A stretch of DNA of 64,000 bases. Source: Hygrophila difformis (Eukaryota > Streptophyta > Magnoliopsida > Lamiales > Acanthaceae). A program made the position numbers and the translations under genes. Shown piece after piece: positions 10,760 to 25,000 of this stretch (position 1 is its first letter; every line of letters begins with the position of its first letter). The stretch is taken from NCBI GenBank assembly GCA_030278955.1, contig JAOANR010000001.1:25983120-26047119 (forward strand), in the 5' to 3' direction. The notes under the pieces are model-generated. The model did no database searches, had not been told where the DNA came from, and saw nothing but the letters and a program-made list of their open reading frames with translations.

Positions 10760-12169
10760 TTACAAAAGCAAAAATAGATATTACACAAAAACATTGACGG
10801 CCATTGTCGATGGTGGTGCATATTTAAATGTTATACAAGAAGGATTAATTCATACTAGATATTTCCAAAAAACTAGTCATACCATATGACATGCTGGTGG
10901 TGATAAACTTCAAATACAATATAAGATTCTTAAAGCTTTTACATATTGATAATAAATGTATTACTCAAAGTTTTATCTTAGCAAAAACCATTTCTAATCA
11001 ACTAATATTTGGAACTCCAGTTTTAAATTGTATTTATCTAATTAAAAAAAATTGATAATAAAAGAATAATTGGAACCTATAAAATGATAATATTTTCCTA
11101 GAATTCATAATAGAACCCCTTACTAGATTTTTGCATAATATTTATGATGATATTAAAGCAAAGCAAAATTAAATAAATTTCTTAAAACAAGAAATTAGTA
11201 TTCTATCCATTGTTGAACAATTGAGTAATCCTAAATTAAAGAAAAATATAAATTTATTAAAAAATCAATTGTCTTTAGAATTTGTAATTATCACTCAAAT
11301 GTTTTTGGGATAGAAAATTGTTTCATTACTTTATGGCTCTTTCAATTAAAAAGATATTCCTACTAAGACTAGACTTTGCCAGATGAATTCAGAATATCTT
11401 GAATTACGTAAAAAAAGAAATTGAATCCCTTTTACAAAAAGGATTAATAAGCCATTCATAATCTTCTTGGTCATGTACCACATTTTATGTTAATAAACAA
11501 TCTGATTGAAAGAGGCATACCAAGATTAGTTATAAATTATAAACCTCTAAATTAGGTATTGAAATGGATTAAACATCCAATTCCCAACGAAAAAGACTTG
11601 ATAGACTTTATGATAGTTTAATATTTTCTAAATTTGTTTGATTTAAAATCAGGATATTGGCAGATTCAAATTAATATATCGGACAAATATAAAATATCAT
11701 TCAATGTTCCTATTAGACATTATGAATGGAATGTTATGTAATTTGGTCGAAAGAATGCCCATTCTGTATTCCAGAAAATTATGAATGATACTTTTACTCC
11801 TCATGGTACTTTTATAATAGTATATTGATGATATACTAGTTTACGCTAAAACTATTAAAATGCACTTTAAACATTTAAATATGTTTAAATCCATAATAAT
11901 ACAGAATGGACTAGTCATTTCTAAACAAAAAATGTAATTATTCCAAATAAGAATAAGATTTCTTGGACATATAATTGAAAAGGAAATATTATTCCTATAA
12001 ATAGAAGTATAGATTTTGCTGATAAATTTCCAAATGAAATAACTGATAAAACTCAGTTATAAAGATTTAAGGAAATCTAAATTATATTGCTCCCTATTAT
12101 AAAAATCTAATAAAAGATACAATTATTTTATATGATAGATTAAAAAGAATCCAAAACCATGGTCTATTG
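10760..12169 (+). pseudogene. Endogenous caulimovirid, segment 3 (protease and reverse transcriptase)
   Basis: A second, less deleted copy of the protease-RT part. The protease region starts about 10785 and the RT region covers about 11340-12110. The polymerase motif YIDDI is readable at 11821-11835, with family-typical sequence on both sides. Many in-frame stops and one-base shifts interrupt it, so no polymerase can be made. It ends at 12169 only because a gypsy element entered there. Viral-side sequence continues at 30898, and the junction can be checked against the inverted copy near 33700. It could come from the same virus as segment 1 or from a close relative. Confidence 0.75.
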
Positions 12170-12174
12170 AGGGT

Positions 12175-12846
12175 TGTCAACACATAAAAAATGTGTTAAT
12201 ACAACCCACATACATATCAAGACCTAATTTGCATAAGGGCCCAATTTCTAGGCTTGATACGAAAAAGATAGCTCAAGACCAGCCCATGGACCCCGAGGGA
12301 CATCACCTGAGCAAACCAAACTACTTAAATAAATGGCGCAACCCGGAGAAAGCTATACCCTAGCATGATAACTGCCCGAGTACCACGAGTTAGAGGAAGC
12401 GGTTCCAGTACGTTACGAGGTGACATCACCCCGAGCGAAGACTCTCCTTATCATCGCGGAAGCTTTATTCGCGCTAGTACCAGAATAAAGGCGGGGAAGC
12501 TCTGTTTTTAATTTCATCCTTATCCCTTTTCCTCCAACCAGTGCCTATCAACGAACAGGCACCGGATGTTGTATAAATATTAGAACTCAAGATGTAATAT
12601 GGGTTCCTCAACCACCAAACATTTTAATACAATGTCTTCATTTTTCCAGTACTTTACTTTTATTTATCGCTTTCCTTAATGCTTTCTTTACTGCTTGTTT
12701 ACAGCTTTCCTTTACTGCTTTCATTCTTTTCCTTAGTTTGTCTCGATGCTCTAGTTCCTAGCATCCCTTGGGACTGTCCTCGTCCCGCCTTCTTTCTTGA
12801 AGGCTCTGTCTAGAGGATTACGCATTACCCCGAAACGGGAGTAACA
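12175..12846 (+). repeat. 5' LTR of the Tat-type gypsy element
   Basis: It starts TGTCAACACAT and ends GGGAGTAACA. A TATA box TATAAATA lies near 12574, followed by the R/U5 part rich in TTTACTGCTTTC. It matches the 3' LTR at 30224-30892 throughout with scattered substitutions. Confidence 0.93.
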
Positions 12847-12849
12847 GGT

Positions 12850-12867
12850 TGGCGACCACGGTGGGAG
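12850..12867 (+). promoter_or_regulatory. Gypsy primer-binding site (tRNA-Arg)
   Basis: TGGCGACCACGGTGGGAG begins three bases after the LTR. Its complement ends GTGGTCGCCA, as plant tRNA-Arg does. Ogre/Tat elements are known to use tRNA-Arg. Confidence 0.75.
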
Positions 12868-12989
12868 ACCAAACTCCTCCTAGAAACCAAGGATCTCCAT
12901 CGTACACTTTACGCAACCGTGAGATTCGTAAAAAGCCTACAAGAAGCCAGTACAAGCGTTTGAGACGACTCTAGAAGATATCACACGCT

Positions 12990-15263
12990 ATGGCTGGATC
13001 AGAAGATCATTCCCCTCGTGCAAACATGACGGTAGCAGGGAATTCGTCCCTTGCTCCTCCCGGAGGACAAGCAACGACGACCCCTGGGTAATCGAACGTC
13101 CCAAAACTGTCCTTAGATGAGGGAATGTTCGAAAGGCTAACAGCGCCATTAGACACTATTGTCGCAAAAAGCTGGAGGCTACGTTGAATGAGCCATTGGG
13201 TATTCCGGGTCTAATGGCTAACAACGTTACCACACCAGCATCACTCGTAATAATGCCCAATCAAGGGCATTATTATTACTAAAGTTCAAGCTATCCCCGG
13301 TATCCGCCAATGGGGACGTGGGTATGCACATGGCAGGCCAAGGTTGTCCTCAGAACCAGCCCTTTTGCCTGACCGCACCACCATTAACCTTTGGACTACC
13401 GATGGCTTTTACGGCTGCCCCAGCCACACAGCCAGCAGGGATAGAAACCATGGCAGAAGTCACAACCCTGCGCCGGAAATTTCTCAGATTCTCATAACGA
13501 GGAATGGCCAAGCGGGTGGAAGCGGATTGAACACGCCCCAGAACCACAGACAAATATTGTCCAGGTCAGGCTGCCCGAATTTAGGGCTCCAGGGGGTTTT
13601 CATGACGCTACCCGAGTTAATATCACTCGGGGGCAACGACACCACTACCGCCAATTTATGGCGGAAATGTTCCTCAGGGGAATGATATCGGGCATGAAAG
13701 ATTTCACCGCCTTATCGCCAGCAAAACCAAGAAGTCCGGGGACCACACCCAGTTCTACCAAGGAACCTTCATCCTCCGCCACCGTTGATACCAGGCCAAC
13801 CATAGCCACAAAGGGTGCACATGGGAGAAGAGCATTTAGCAACCATGTTGCGAAGGCTAGGGTCAAACATCACAGAGACCCATAGTCCTGTGTATCAAAG
13901 GCCGTTTCCGCCCCACGTGTATGAGGATAACCCTTTACCACATGACACACAAATACCCGAGTTCTCCATATTTTCAGGAGAAGACTCGTCCACTATGGAA
14001 CACATCGGCCGCTTTCTTACCCAATTAGGGGAGTTGGGCCGGAATCAGTTCCACCAGATGTAGTTATTCGCTTCCTCGTTGACGAAAACTGCTTTTCATG
14101 GTTTATTGGTCTGCCCGCAGGCGAATTTGCCACATGGCAGCAGTTGGAGGAAGCGTTTCATATCCGGTTCTATAATCCACAATCGACGGTCACATTAGGT
14201 GAGATTTTAGAAACCAAGCAGAGGAACAAGAACCGATGGTTAAGTTCATTGAGCGGTTTCGGAAACAGTAAGGGAAGTGTACAACCGCTATTTCTGAAAA
14301 GAAAATAACCAACATAGCGGTTAGGAACATGAAACTTCATGTCAGAAAGAAGTTAACCCCCTTGGACATTGATGACCTGACAACCTTATCCACTAAAGCA
14401 ATGAGGGTCGAGTCACTATTTAAAGAGACACAAGAATCAAAAGGTAGAGAGAGAGAAAGAAAAGACCGTACCAAGTCGCTACCGTACATGTGGACAGTGA
14501 TATAGAGGAGGCCTGTAATCAAGGAGCTGAACTTGCAGATCAAATGACCGCCGAACTTATCCGGGGCTAACCCTTGTTTGCACCGAGTTGAAACCAAAGG
14601 CCGCAAGGCCTATGAAGAACGAGTACGCCAAACCTATGGCAAAAGAAGACTTTTGCTTCGATGTATCAAAGACTGAAAAGATCTTTGATACCCTATATGA
14701 GAAGCACCAGATCCGACTTCCTCCAGGCCAGAAATTGGCCACGGAAGAAGAAATCAACGGACGGACATACTGTAAATGGCACAACACTTTTTCACACAGT
14801 ACAAACTACGAAGGATTGCATACAGTTCCGGAGGACTATCCGGGAGGCAATCCAATCCGGAAGGTTGAAAGCGGGAACCATGGGGTTCGATGTACAACCT
14901 TTCCTCAAAGAAACCATGGCGGTATCATCCATCAAACTCTTGAAGTCCTTCAAATTGTCCTTCAAAAGTCCGACAACGGACCCGGGGGGCATGAAGGAAA
15001 ACAACACCGCTGGATCAACGAGGCCATACGCGAATGAACTCAGGCAACCAAAGGCGATCATGGCATGCGTGAAATCCGTGACTCCTCAAACTTCTGAGGA
15101 TGAATGGCGAGCAGTTGAGCAGAACTCATCTATGATACTGATTCAGAGGAGGACACAACATAGGCATTTCTCGTCAAGTATGAGGATGCAGTTCCCCTGG
15201 ACGTTGATTCAGGAAAATCTCGAATTACGCTTCCAATCATGTTCCCACCAATAAAGGGAATAC
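12990..15263 (+). pseudogene. Gypsy gag remnant
   Basis: The first ATG at 12990 opens MAGSEDHSPRANMTVAG but meets a stop after about 34 codons. Later fragments in all three frames carry gag features: IPEFSIFSGEDS...EHIGRF near 13950-14040 (capsid start) and a Cys/His knuckle YCKWHNTFSHSTN near 14768-14806. The latter is the modified zinc finger usual in Tat gag. The segment ends where a MULE inserted (15264). It would have formed the virus-like particle; now it is non-coding. Confidence 0.75.
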
Positions 15264-15272
15264 CGTCCCATA

Positions 15273-16495
15273 GGAAAAAAAGACAAATAGGTCCATTTTC
15301 TTTTTCAAAAATTCAAATCAGTCCTTTTTCTATTTTATTACCAAAACAGTCCTCTACAAATGCTAATTATGTCCAAAACAGTCCTTTGTTCACTAATTAT
15401 ACTCTAATTGCTGACGTGGCAAGTGTTTTAATTTAAACCTGACAAGTGTGCATAATATTAGTCATTTTTCTTTTATTTTTTGCCAATTCAGTCCTAAACT
15501 TTTGTTTTGTTCTATTTAGTCATCGACCCCAATCACTCATTTTTATATTAATTGGCCTCCAACCTTTCAAATTATTTCATTTTAGGCCCAAAACCTTAAA
15601 TTTTTATTATTACTAATCCATTTATCAAATAAATGCCGAACATACTTCCGTAAATAAAATTAAATATCAAACCTCATACATTGGGTTTGACCGCCTTGTT
15701 ATCGGGTCTTCGAAGTTCCGGATTTTACGGACTCTATCTAACCACCCGACCTTAACCAATGGTTCATTGGTTCTGGTTTCTTTCAGCAACAATCAGCACA
15801 ATCATACTTTGTGTACAATAAAATTCAGGATATTTTTTAATAATATTTTTTAATATTTTTTTTTAATAAAACCAAGGCTTTTTGTATCCATAACCTTCCA
15901 AAAATTCAAGTTAAATCATTTACTCAAACATTGCTATATCCTAAGGTAGGACGCAAAGTAAGATTGTATTGATTGTTGCGGAAGGAAACCAAAACCAATG
16001 AACCATCGGTTGCGGTCGGGTGGTTAGAGAGAGTCTGTAAAATTCTGGTACTTGGAAGACCCGATAACAAAGCAGTCAAAATCAATGTATGAGGTTTGGT
16101 GTTTAATTTTATTTATGGAAGTATGTTGGGCATTTATTTGATAAATGGATTAGTAATAATAAAAAATTTAAGGTTCTGGGCCTAAAAGAAATAATTTGAA
16201 AGGTTAGATGCCAATTAATATAAAAATGAGTTATTGGGGTAGAGGACTAAATAGAACAAAATAAAAGTTTAGGACTGAATTGGCAAAATATAAAAGAAAA
16301 ATGACTAATATTATGCACACATGCCAGGTTTAAATTAAAACCTTTGCCACGTCAGCAATTAGAGTATAATTAGATAACAAGGAACTGATTTGGACATAAT
16401 TAACATTTGTAGAGGACTGTTTTGGCAATAAAATAGAAAAAAGGATTGATTTGGATTTTTGGAAAAGAAAATGGACCTATTTGTCCTTTTTCCCC
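15273..16495. mobile_element. Foldback Mutator-like element, 1.2 kb
   Basis: Nearly the whole element is one inverted repeat with arms of about 550 bases. Both ends read GG(GG)AAAAAnGACAAATAGG. It is flanked by 9-bp CGTCCCATA (15264-15272) and CTTCCCATA (16496-16504), a MULE-size duplication with one mismatch. No transposase is present. It separates the gypsy gag remnant from the protease. Confidence 0.88.
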
Positions 16496-16504
16496 CTTCC
16501 CATA

Positions 16505-19429
16505 TGAAGCCACTCCATGTAGAGGCTTACATAGAGGGTAAAAAGATTAGAAGGGTCTTCGTGGACAACGGAGCAATATTCAATTGCATCCCTTTGTCCA
16601 CTTTGAATAAGATTCGGAAGAAAGTCTCCGATCTGGAGAAAACCAGCATGAAGATAGCAAGATTCTCAGGCGAATCTACATCACCGCTTGGGGTGATAGT
16701 AATCCAACTTGAAGTCGGACCAATAACTATGCCAACCGTCTTTTTGTGCTAGATGCAGATACTTCATATGGTGCATTACTCGGAAGAGACTGGATTCATG
16801 TGGCGAGATGCATACCATCAACTTTACATCAGCAGTTGATGTTATGGGACGAGGATAGATTGGTCGTAGTCGATGCATCTCCAATTGGTACACTATATAA
16901 AGTTGTTTCCGCCTTTATCCTTAACTATCCCCTATGATAGGCCAATTTTGGATGACCCGATTTACTGCCTTGGAACCTATGCTTTCGGTTCCTAGGTATG
17001 AAGAGGCCAGGAGGTGTAATGGCTTGTCATCCAGCCAACAATCGATGTATAAATATTTGTAATATGGTTAATAAGATGGATACTCATATTTACAATTATT
17101 TAATAGAGTCGGGTTCTCTGCCAACTAATGGCTCGAGTAGTGACCTACCGATGATTGACAACGAGTGGTGGCCTTATCAATGGCCCGAAATCCTAGAAAA
17201 GCACCAACCCATATCATACTCAGAGGACCCTTTGGTGGAATTTGACTTCGGCTCAAAATAACACCCAAGGATAGTTCAGTTAAGTAGTCTGTTACCAAAA
17301 GACCAACAAGTGCAACTAACCGACCTTCTGAGGAAGTATCAAACTTGCCTCACGTGGGATTATGCGGAGATGGCCGGGTTAGATAGGAATATTGTTGAGC
17401 ACAAACTTCCTATCAAGAAGGGATTTAGACCTTTCAAGCAGCCTCCCAAAAGGTTCGACCCGGAGTTATTACCTCAGATCACAGAGGAAATTCAGAAACT
17501 GTTGGAGGCCAGGTTCATCCGCCCATGCAGGTACGCGGAATGGCTCTCTAACATTGTCCCCGTGACAAAAAAGAATGGCAAGATAAGAGTCTGCATTGAT
17601 TTTCGCGACTTGAATCTAGCCACGCCTAAAGACGAATACGTCATGCCTATAGCAGATATGGTAGTCGATGCTGCGGCTGGGCATAAGATACTGTCTTTGG
17701 CTGAAGAAGATGTATTCAGAACGACCTTCAAATGCCCATGTCCAATAGCGTGTACGAATAGGTTGTCATGCCCTTCGGACTTTAAAACGCAGGGGCCACT
17801 TATCAAAGGGCAATGAACATGGTATTCCATGACATGATTGGAGATATCATGGAGGTCTACATCGATGATGTTATAGTCAAGTCCAAAGGATTTGACGAAC
17901 GTCTGAGGGACTTGGAAAGCGCCTTTATTCGTATGCAGTCCTATAATCTGAAGATGAACCCAAGCAAGTGTGCTTTCGGAGTTTCTGCCGGAAACTTCCT
18001 CGGGTTCTTAATACATCAACGGGGAATAGAGGTCAACGCCAATAAGGCTAAGGCCATAATGGAGATACCTCCTCCTCGTACTGTGAAGGAAGTACAAAGT
18101 TTACTTGGGAAGGTAAACCTTCTGAGGCACTTCATAGCAAACGTCGCATGCAAAGTACAACCTACCACGAAGCTTCTTTAGGGTGTGACGAGTTCACAAG
18201 TGGAATGGGGGCGGATCCTAACAGAAAGCACTTGATGAAATCTTTATCCTAACAGAAAGCACTTGATGAAATCAAAAAGACATTAGTCAACCCAACAATA
18301 TTGGTTCCGCCCCCGGAGGGGTAAGAAGCTTAAGTTTTACGTGGCATCTGCGAGTCATGCCATTGGCTGTCTGCTCGCCCAGGATTTGGATGATGGAAAG
18401 GAAAGGGCTGTCTAGTATTTGAGTAAGACATTGACAGGCCCCAAACTTAACTACTTCATTGTAGAGAAGATATGTTATCCCTTAGTATATGCATGTAAGA
18501 AGCTCGAGCATTACATGTTGCCAAGGAAAACCGAGATCGTTTCCGAATTCGACCTTATAAAGCTTATCCTAAGAAGGCCCACTCATAAGGGTCTATTATT
18601 GGAATGAGCCTTGAAACTTGCACCGTTAGCCCTGATACATGTGCCTATTAAGGCTGTTAAAGGCAGATAATTGCAGATTTCATGGCGGAACATCCGAACG
18701 TGCTCGAACCAGAAGAGTCCAATGACGAGATTTATGTTGCTATACGTCCATGGGTTATGTTTATAGAGTCAAGTCCGATGACCAACAATGCCGCCGAATA
18801 TGAGGCTCTGATCCTGGGACTCGAAACATTAGTCCTACGGAAGGCAAAAATGGTCAGGATTCGTGGTGACTCTCAACTGGTGCTCAACCAAGTAGCAGTG
18901 ACATACCAAAGCAAGCATCGAGTCTTGTCGAGGTATCAAGAAACAGTCTTGGAGTTACTTGGTCAAATCCCCAACGTATCCATTGAAACGTACCTCGGGA
19001 AGACAACAACGAGACAACTGACTTGGCCCAACATGCCTCAGGATATAAGACCCACCAAGGGTTTTACGAATTGATTCTGAGTATCAATCTGGTCGAGGCA
19101 TTCTTACTTCCGGACATGAGAAGGACGGAAGGACAATCCACAACTGACCACCTCTTGATGTGCCCTGTTGACGATAACATGAACAACCTGGTTGTCCCGA
19201 AAGACTGGCGTAAGGAGATTATCAATTATTTCCTTAATCATTCAGGCGTGGATAACCCGAGCATCAAAGCTAAAGCTCTCGGTTCTTATATGAGGATGGA
19301 GTTCTCTATAAAAGAACCTTGGAAGGTGTTCTGCTTAAATGCTTTGGCCTCGACAAAGCCAAACTTGCAATAGCTGAAGTTCATGAGGGAATATGTTGAA
19401 CTCATTGCGTTGGTTTGAACATGCGGTGG
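16505..19429 (+). pseudogene. Gypsy pol remnant: protease, RT, RNase H, start of integrase
   Basis: Protease: FVDNGA at about 16557-16574, with Asn in place of the usual Ser/Thr after the catalytic Asp. RT: 17310-18181, with VCIDFRDLN near 17590 and the catalytic YIDDV at 17858-17872. The palm segment between them (17700-17815) is garbled. Canonical RNase H follows to about 18660. A second RNase H-like domain, with RGDSQLVLNQV at about 18860-18895, is typical of Tat elements. The integrase zinc-binding region begins about 19090 and stops at 19429, where another LTR element starts. A 33-bp direct duplication (about 18212-18272) and several frameshifts show decay. Confidence 0.85.
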
Positions 19430-21576
19430 TGATGAGGTGATTTTCACTACTCATATTTTACCACAAGCGGATGGTTGTCATCAAGTAATAAAAACCGGTG
19501 AATACCGGGTCGAACCCAAGGGAATTCAGAATATTATTTCATTCTGGAGAAAACTTAGCCATTTTAAGTTCATTAATAATATATATTATATTTTGAAAAG
19601 AGTTTGTTTAATTCTAATGGTGATTAAATTAAAAATAGTGACATTAAATTTAAAATAAAGCAAGTTAAAAATTTAAAATAATAAAAATAAAGATAAGATA
19701 TATGTTTGTAATGATTTAGAACATGTCATCTTTATATAAAAGTGAAATTGCATAATGATGTAGCATTTTCCAATGTCTAAAAAGATCAATTTCAGCAGAA
19801 TTAATAATTTTATAAAGATTAAAATATAACAATTTCCTAATTTTCATAATTTGTAAAAACAGACTTCATGGAAGCAAATTAAATTATCTAACATTCTGCA
19901 ATCATCAGTATAGGCATAAATTTGAGTCTTTCCCAAGCATACAAATTTTCCTATTGTGATTAAACGACACATTTCATTTCCCAAATCAGCGTGTACATGC
20001 CAGAATCTATTTTAATGTGATTTATTCCCAAGACCGGTACTAAAATCTAATTTCCACTTTTTATCTCCCGATTTAGCAAAGCAGAAATCAAACAGATTAG
20101 ATTCTAACATTTAATTATGCAGAATAGTGTAAATAATCTAACAATTATGGTAAAATATCGATGAAACATGGTAAAATGGATTAAATTAATAATATTAAAA
20201 TGCAGACAGATTAGAATTAATGCCAGATTACTAAAAATAGATAATACAGATTTGATCGATCAGTCAGGCTTTTAGCAGATTAATATTCTAAATCACAGAT
20301 TTGATAAAACACAAAAGATCGATCAATTTCAGGCATCTAACATATAATCCTAATACAGATTCTAACAAAATAGCAGATTTATCCAGTCTAATCGATTAAA
20401 AGCAGATCACACCCAAACATGAAATTTTCACTTCTATAATTCAGGCAGAATGGCGCTTAAACCAGATTAGGCAGATTTTAATATGATAGCAGATTAATCG
20501 ATCAGTTCAGATTCAACAATTAAAATAGCAGATTCAAGATTTTCATCCAAACTTAATAATCGATCAAATTCAAGCAGACAGTACATGATTCTAATCCACA
20601 TTCTAACAATCCTAACAGATTAATCCAGATTACAGAATTAAACAGCGACATATTATTGCTTCCATAAAAGATGAATTCGTACTTCAAAGTGATTCTGAAC
20701 TCCCGTTCTAGAACACTTCTAACACGAACAACACAGAAATCCGTCTACAAATTAAAAACATGATAGCAGATTACATTTAGAGGCAAATTCAATTCATTAC
20801 AATGCAAGAAAAAGAAAGGCAACACATAGAATAGGAAGAACACGCCCAGAACAGCGTCCTTGATGCATTCCTCCGGCATGATTTTGTGTTTCCGGCCTTC
20901 TTCTCCCATTAGCAGATGTTTTCAGAGTGTATATTTTCGAGTTTTGCAGTCTCCAATGAAAAGAATGGCGAAAAACCGCGTTTAAAACCGAGTTCGGGAG
21001 GTTAGAAAACTGCCCAACCGCGACTGTGGCGCAAAAAGTGGCGCTCGAAAGAGGTTTTCGGCGCCACCAAAGAGAGCTGGCGCATCCTGACATTTTCCAA
21101 ATTTTCTCTGCGGCGCAAAAAGTGGCGCCTGGAGGTGTTTTTATGCGCCACCAAGCTTAAGCGGCGCATCCTGAAGCTTTTTTTCCATCCGAAATTTTCC
21201 TAAGTGTCGAGGTGGCGCATAATGTGGCGCTCGAGCATGATTTTATGCGCCGCCATGCCTATGTGGCGCATTCTGGAGCTTTTTCAGTGTTGAAAATTTC
21301 GAATTTTACATCATTTGACCTCCGAACATCTTCTTTCTTCATTTTAATGCCTGAAACATCATTGCCATCCATTAGGTTTGCCAAAAGTCTTATTAAAAAC
21401 ACATAAAAACATGATAAATTTAACCTAAATAAGCCAAATCTAACAATGATCACTTGAAAAATAAAAACACATGAAATACACCTAAAAGTGCAATGAATTA
21501 AGGTAAAATGCACTCATTTTGGACATATTTTAGTACAATTCAAGCTTGTATAAGTGTGGTTTCACAGGGTGCATCA
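19430..21576 (-). repeat. 3' LTR of the Athila-like element
   Basis: In element orientation it starts TGATGCACCCTGTG (21576) and ends CACCTCATCA (19430). GC-rich hairpin units lie at about 21025-21271, for instance ATGCGCC...GGCGCAT at 21143-21169 and 21245-21271. The minus-strand sequence before it, TAAGTGTGAGGATGT (21577-21591 region), is a plausible polypurine tract. Confidence 0.9.
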
Positions 21577-22028
21577 ACATCCTCACACTTAAATATTGCT
21601 CGTCCCCTGAGCAATGAAATTAATTAACACATCAACATGCCAATCAAGATAATAAGGATGAAGTCACTATAGTTCTGTCAAATAATAGATTTCAACAACG
21701 CAATGAGCTAAAAGGGTTCAAAGTTTAATGTGCTAGAACAAGGTAAATTGTCATGCATCAGTTGTCAAAACCAGATATCCAAAGCACTTACAGTACAAAA
21801 GGCGGATCAATCACACATAACAACTCGAAATGGGAGAGTGAATAATGTAAATATGCTTTTCTATTCCCGTCTTCAAATATGCTCAATTAATGACTCGGTT
21901 TCACAATTATTCTAGACACTTTGGCTGAGTTGTAGACAGTTGAATTCCAAAAACTACTCATGTCTAAGAATACGTGCCAGTCATATAGCCAAGAGTTTAT
22001 AAATATTCTGTTTAATACCCCTTTATTC

Positions 22029-22071
<43 letters not shown>

Positions 22072-25000
22072 CTTGCATTTTTTTTCATTTATTTTGCAAG
22101 ATATAATTACTGTTTTTCTTTATTTCATTTTGTTTTTTTTTTTAAAATAGGGGTTTTACTCTGACTTTATTGTAATTAAGCATTTAAGGAGACATGGAAC
22201 GAGCATATTCATATAAAAATAATGATAACTCTCCACATAACAAATAAACCAGTCTAATTAATCAAAGCCTTTCTGCAAGGTAAGTAGAATCGTCACCAAA
22301 GTTCGAACAACTAGCATGACAATTTAACAAAGTCTAGGACTTTAAACTAAGAATCATAATGCTCATTAAGTTGTAAAATCGGATCTAAGCAGAACAGTTA
22401 GACTTATATTCGAATTTCTCTTAAGATTGGCTGTGATGTGGTAATTCAAATAAAAGCACACTGTGAAAACACAATTTAATATAATATATTCAACATATCC
22501 AACCTAAAGCATTTACCATATTTATTCTAAACATAAAGAAATATTAAAAACATAACTAAGCTCTTATCCATTTATTCCCATGCAATTTAGTAAACATAAA
22601 ACATGAAAAGATCACACCTGGAATGTTTGGGGCTTTGAATTTCACTTCATCATCACGGCTGTCATCATGCTCCTTTGTTGGCATATCCTGCTTCTAATAT
22701 GTATATATAGCAATTACTCAAGAAAATATGATTGTTAGTGCATATGGGAATTCCAAAGTAATCAGAATCATAAAACATCATCCATAACTCATATTATAAC
22801 ATTTTAGCAACAATTTCCAGCAACTTTAAGAAGTCTGGACAGATTTGATCGATAATAAATTTCAGAATTCACCAAAAGCAAAACATCATAAGTTCTAGAG
22901 CAGAATTTACAGCAAAATGCCAACAGCTATAGCAAAATATACCCTCATTCTTTATGATAACTCAACCCTGTATGATGTATTAAATAAATGGTTTATACAT
23001 TGAATAAACTAAATGGGCCTGTTGATGAAGAATTTTGAGAATGTGATCATAATAGAAACTCCTCCATCCTCACACTTAAACTGAACTACCAGTTTAGTTT
23101 AAGTGCATAATGAAAGATTTAAAATGTGGGATTAAAACTTTTTAATTTCAAAAATAAGAATATAGCATGCATTTAAAAAGTTAGACTGAATTAGATCATA
23201 CTTTTTTAAATAGATAAAAAAATTTAGCTTTTTTAATATGATCTATACATCATAATTTATTGATTTTAATCCCTGCATCGTGTAAAATCATAAAGATTCG
23301 ACACTTCAACAATATTAATCCCGCTTCTTTCATCAATTATCATGGTTATTTGCTTTCCTATTATCAAATCAACAGCTCACAACATTCCAGTTTAACATGA
23401 TTCAAGTAAGAGCTATTTTATTAGAATTAAAAAACATGCATAAACATAACTTAAACATAAATATAAACTTAATCACATACTCACCATATTAAATACAATA
23501 AACCACCTAAGTAGTGCATAGCAGAGCAAACCAATATTCATAGCAAAAACATCCAACCAAGTAACAAAGGTATTTCTTATACATTATTTGTGGAACCTGG
23601 TTACACAACAACTTTGGGTTAGTGATAAATATATGCATACCTCCCCATCCTCACACTTAAGTTTAAACCAAAAGTTTAACTTAAGTGCATTGTATAAAAC
23701 AAACATATATCAACCTAGAATGTGAGATCTAAACAACACCAATATATTTTATTTTACAAGCTATAAGTTTTAAGTCTCTTACAAATTTAAGAAAATCACT
23801 TTTTAGAACTTAAAACTTATTATTAAAAAGAACACATTTTTAAGTTATAAAAGCTCCCTTTTTGTTAAAAATTTCAGATTTTAATGCTTAAAGCTCACCA
23901 AATTAGCAAACTAGTTCTTATTAATGATTCGAAATAATGATCAAGAACTTTTAGTTTATTGTTTTAAATAACATAAGTTTGCTTTTTTAGTTAAAAATAC
24001 ATAGGATGAGTTTTTATAATAAAAATATTTCTTTTTCATAAATTAGAAAAAAACATGAAGTTTCAAGCTTTAATGTTACCAAAATTTATTAATGTAGATT
24101 AAAACAACATGGTTAACAATATTTATAGATCAACTTAAAAGATTAAACATGTTATTTTAACTCATTTTAAACAAATTTTCAGAATTCCCAAGCTGTAATT
24201 TCAGTTTTTAGAACACTGCAATCCTAAAATTTTGATAAATAATTTGAAACTTTTGAAGTTGAGCTTGAAAGCATGTTCCAACACCATATTGTTCACTTCA
24301 ACCTAACATTCATGCACTTAAACCAAGTTTTAATCCCACATTCTAATAAACCCAAAATCAAAGCAACAACACAAATACCAACAATAATGCATTCTCAATC
24401 ACAAAATTGGACAGATTATTGAACTAGGATAGCTATACTTACCCCAAATTGAAGCTTTGAAGCACTTTAACAAGAAATCCCCAAATTTGAGAAGCTAGGG
24501 TTCTTGAGCCTCAATTTCAGCTTCAATTATCGAGTACATTTCAGCTTCTACTTTCACCACATAACATGCACTACTTAATTATTAAATTAGAAATATGGTG
24601 GGGCATATTTTATTAACAAAATTAAAGACCTAAACAATTAAGCATAACGTGACATATAAAATCGAAATAAAAATATGCAAAAACCATAAATATGATAATA
24701 AAGACAAACAAAAACAGATTATTATTATTTTTATTATTATTTTTATTTTTATTTTTTTTTATTATTATTATTTTTGAACTGTGGTGGACAGGAAATTGAG
24801 GATGATGACTGCGGTTGTGAGATTCAATAGAGAGAGGACTGTGAAAGATAGAACAGGAGGGAGATGACTATTTTATTTATTTATTTAATTTTTTTTAGAT
24901 TTAATTAAATGGGTAGGTTTTTAACCCAATTAGAAGATCTATGATTAAATGTGAGCTAATTGGAGATGAATTAGAATGGACTTTTGTAAAAATTCAAGTT

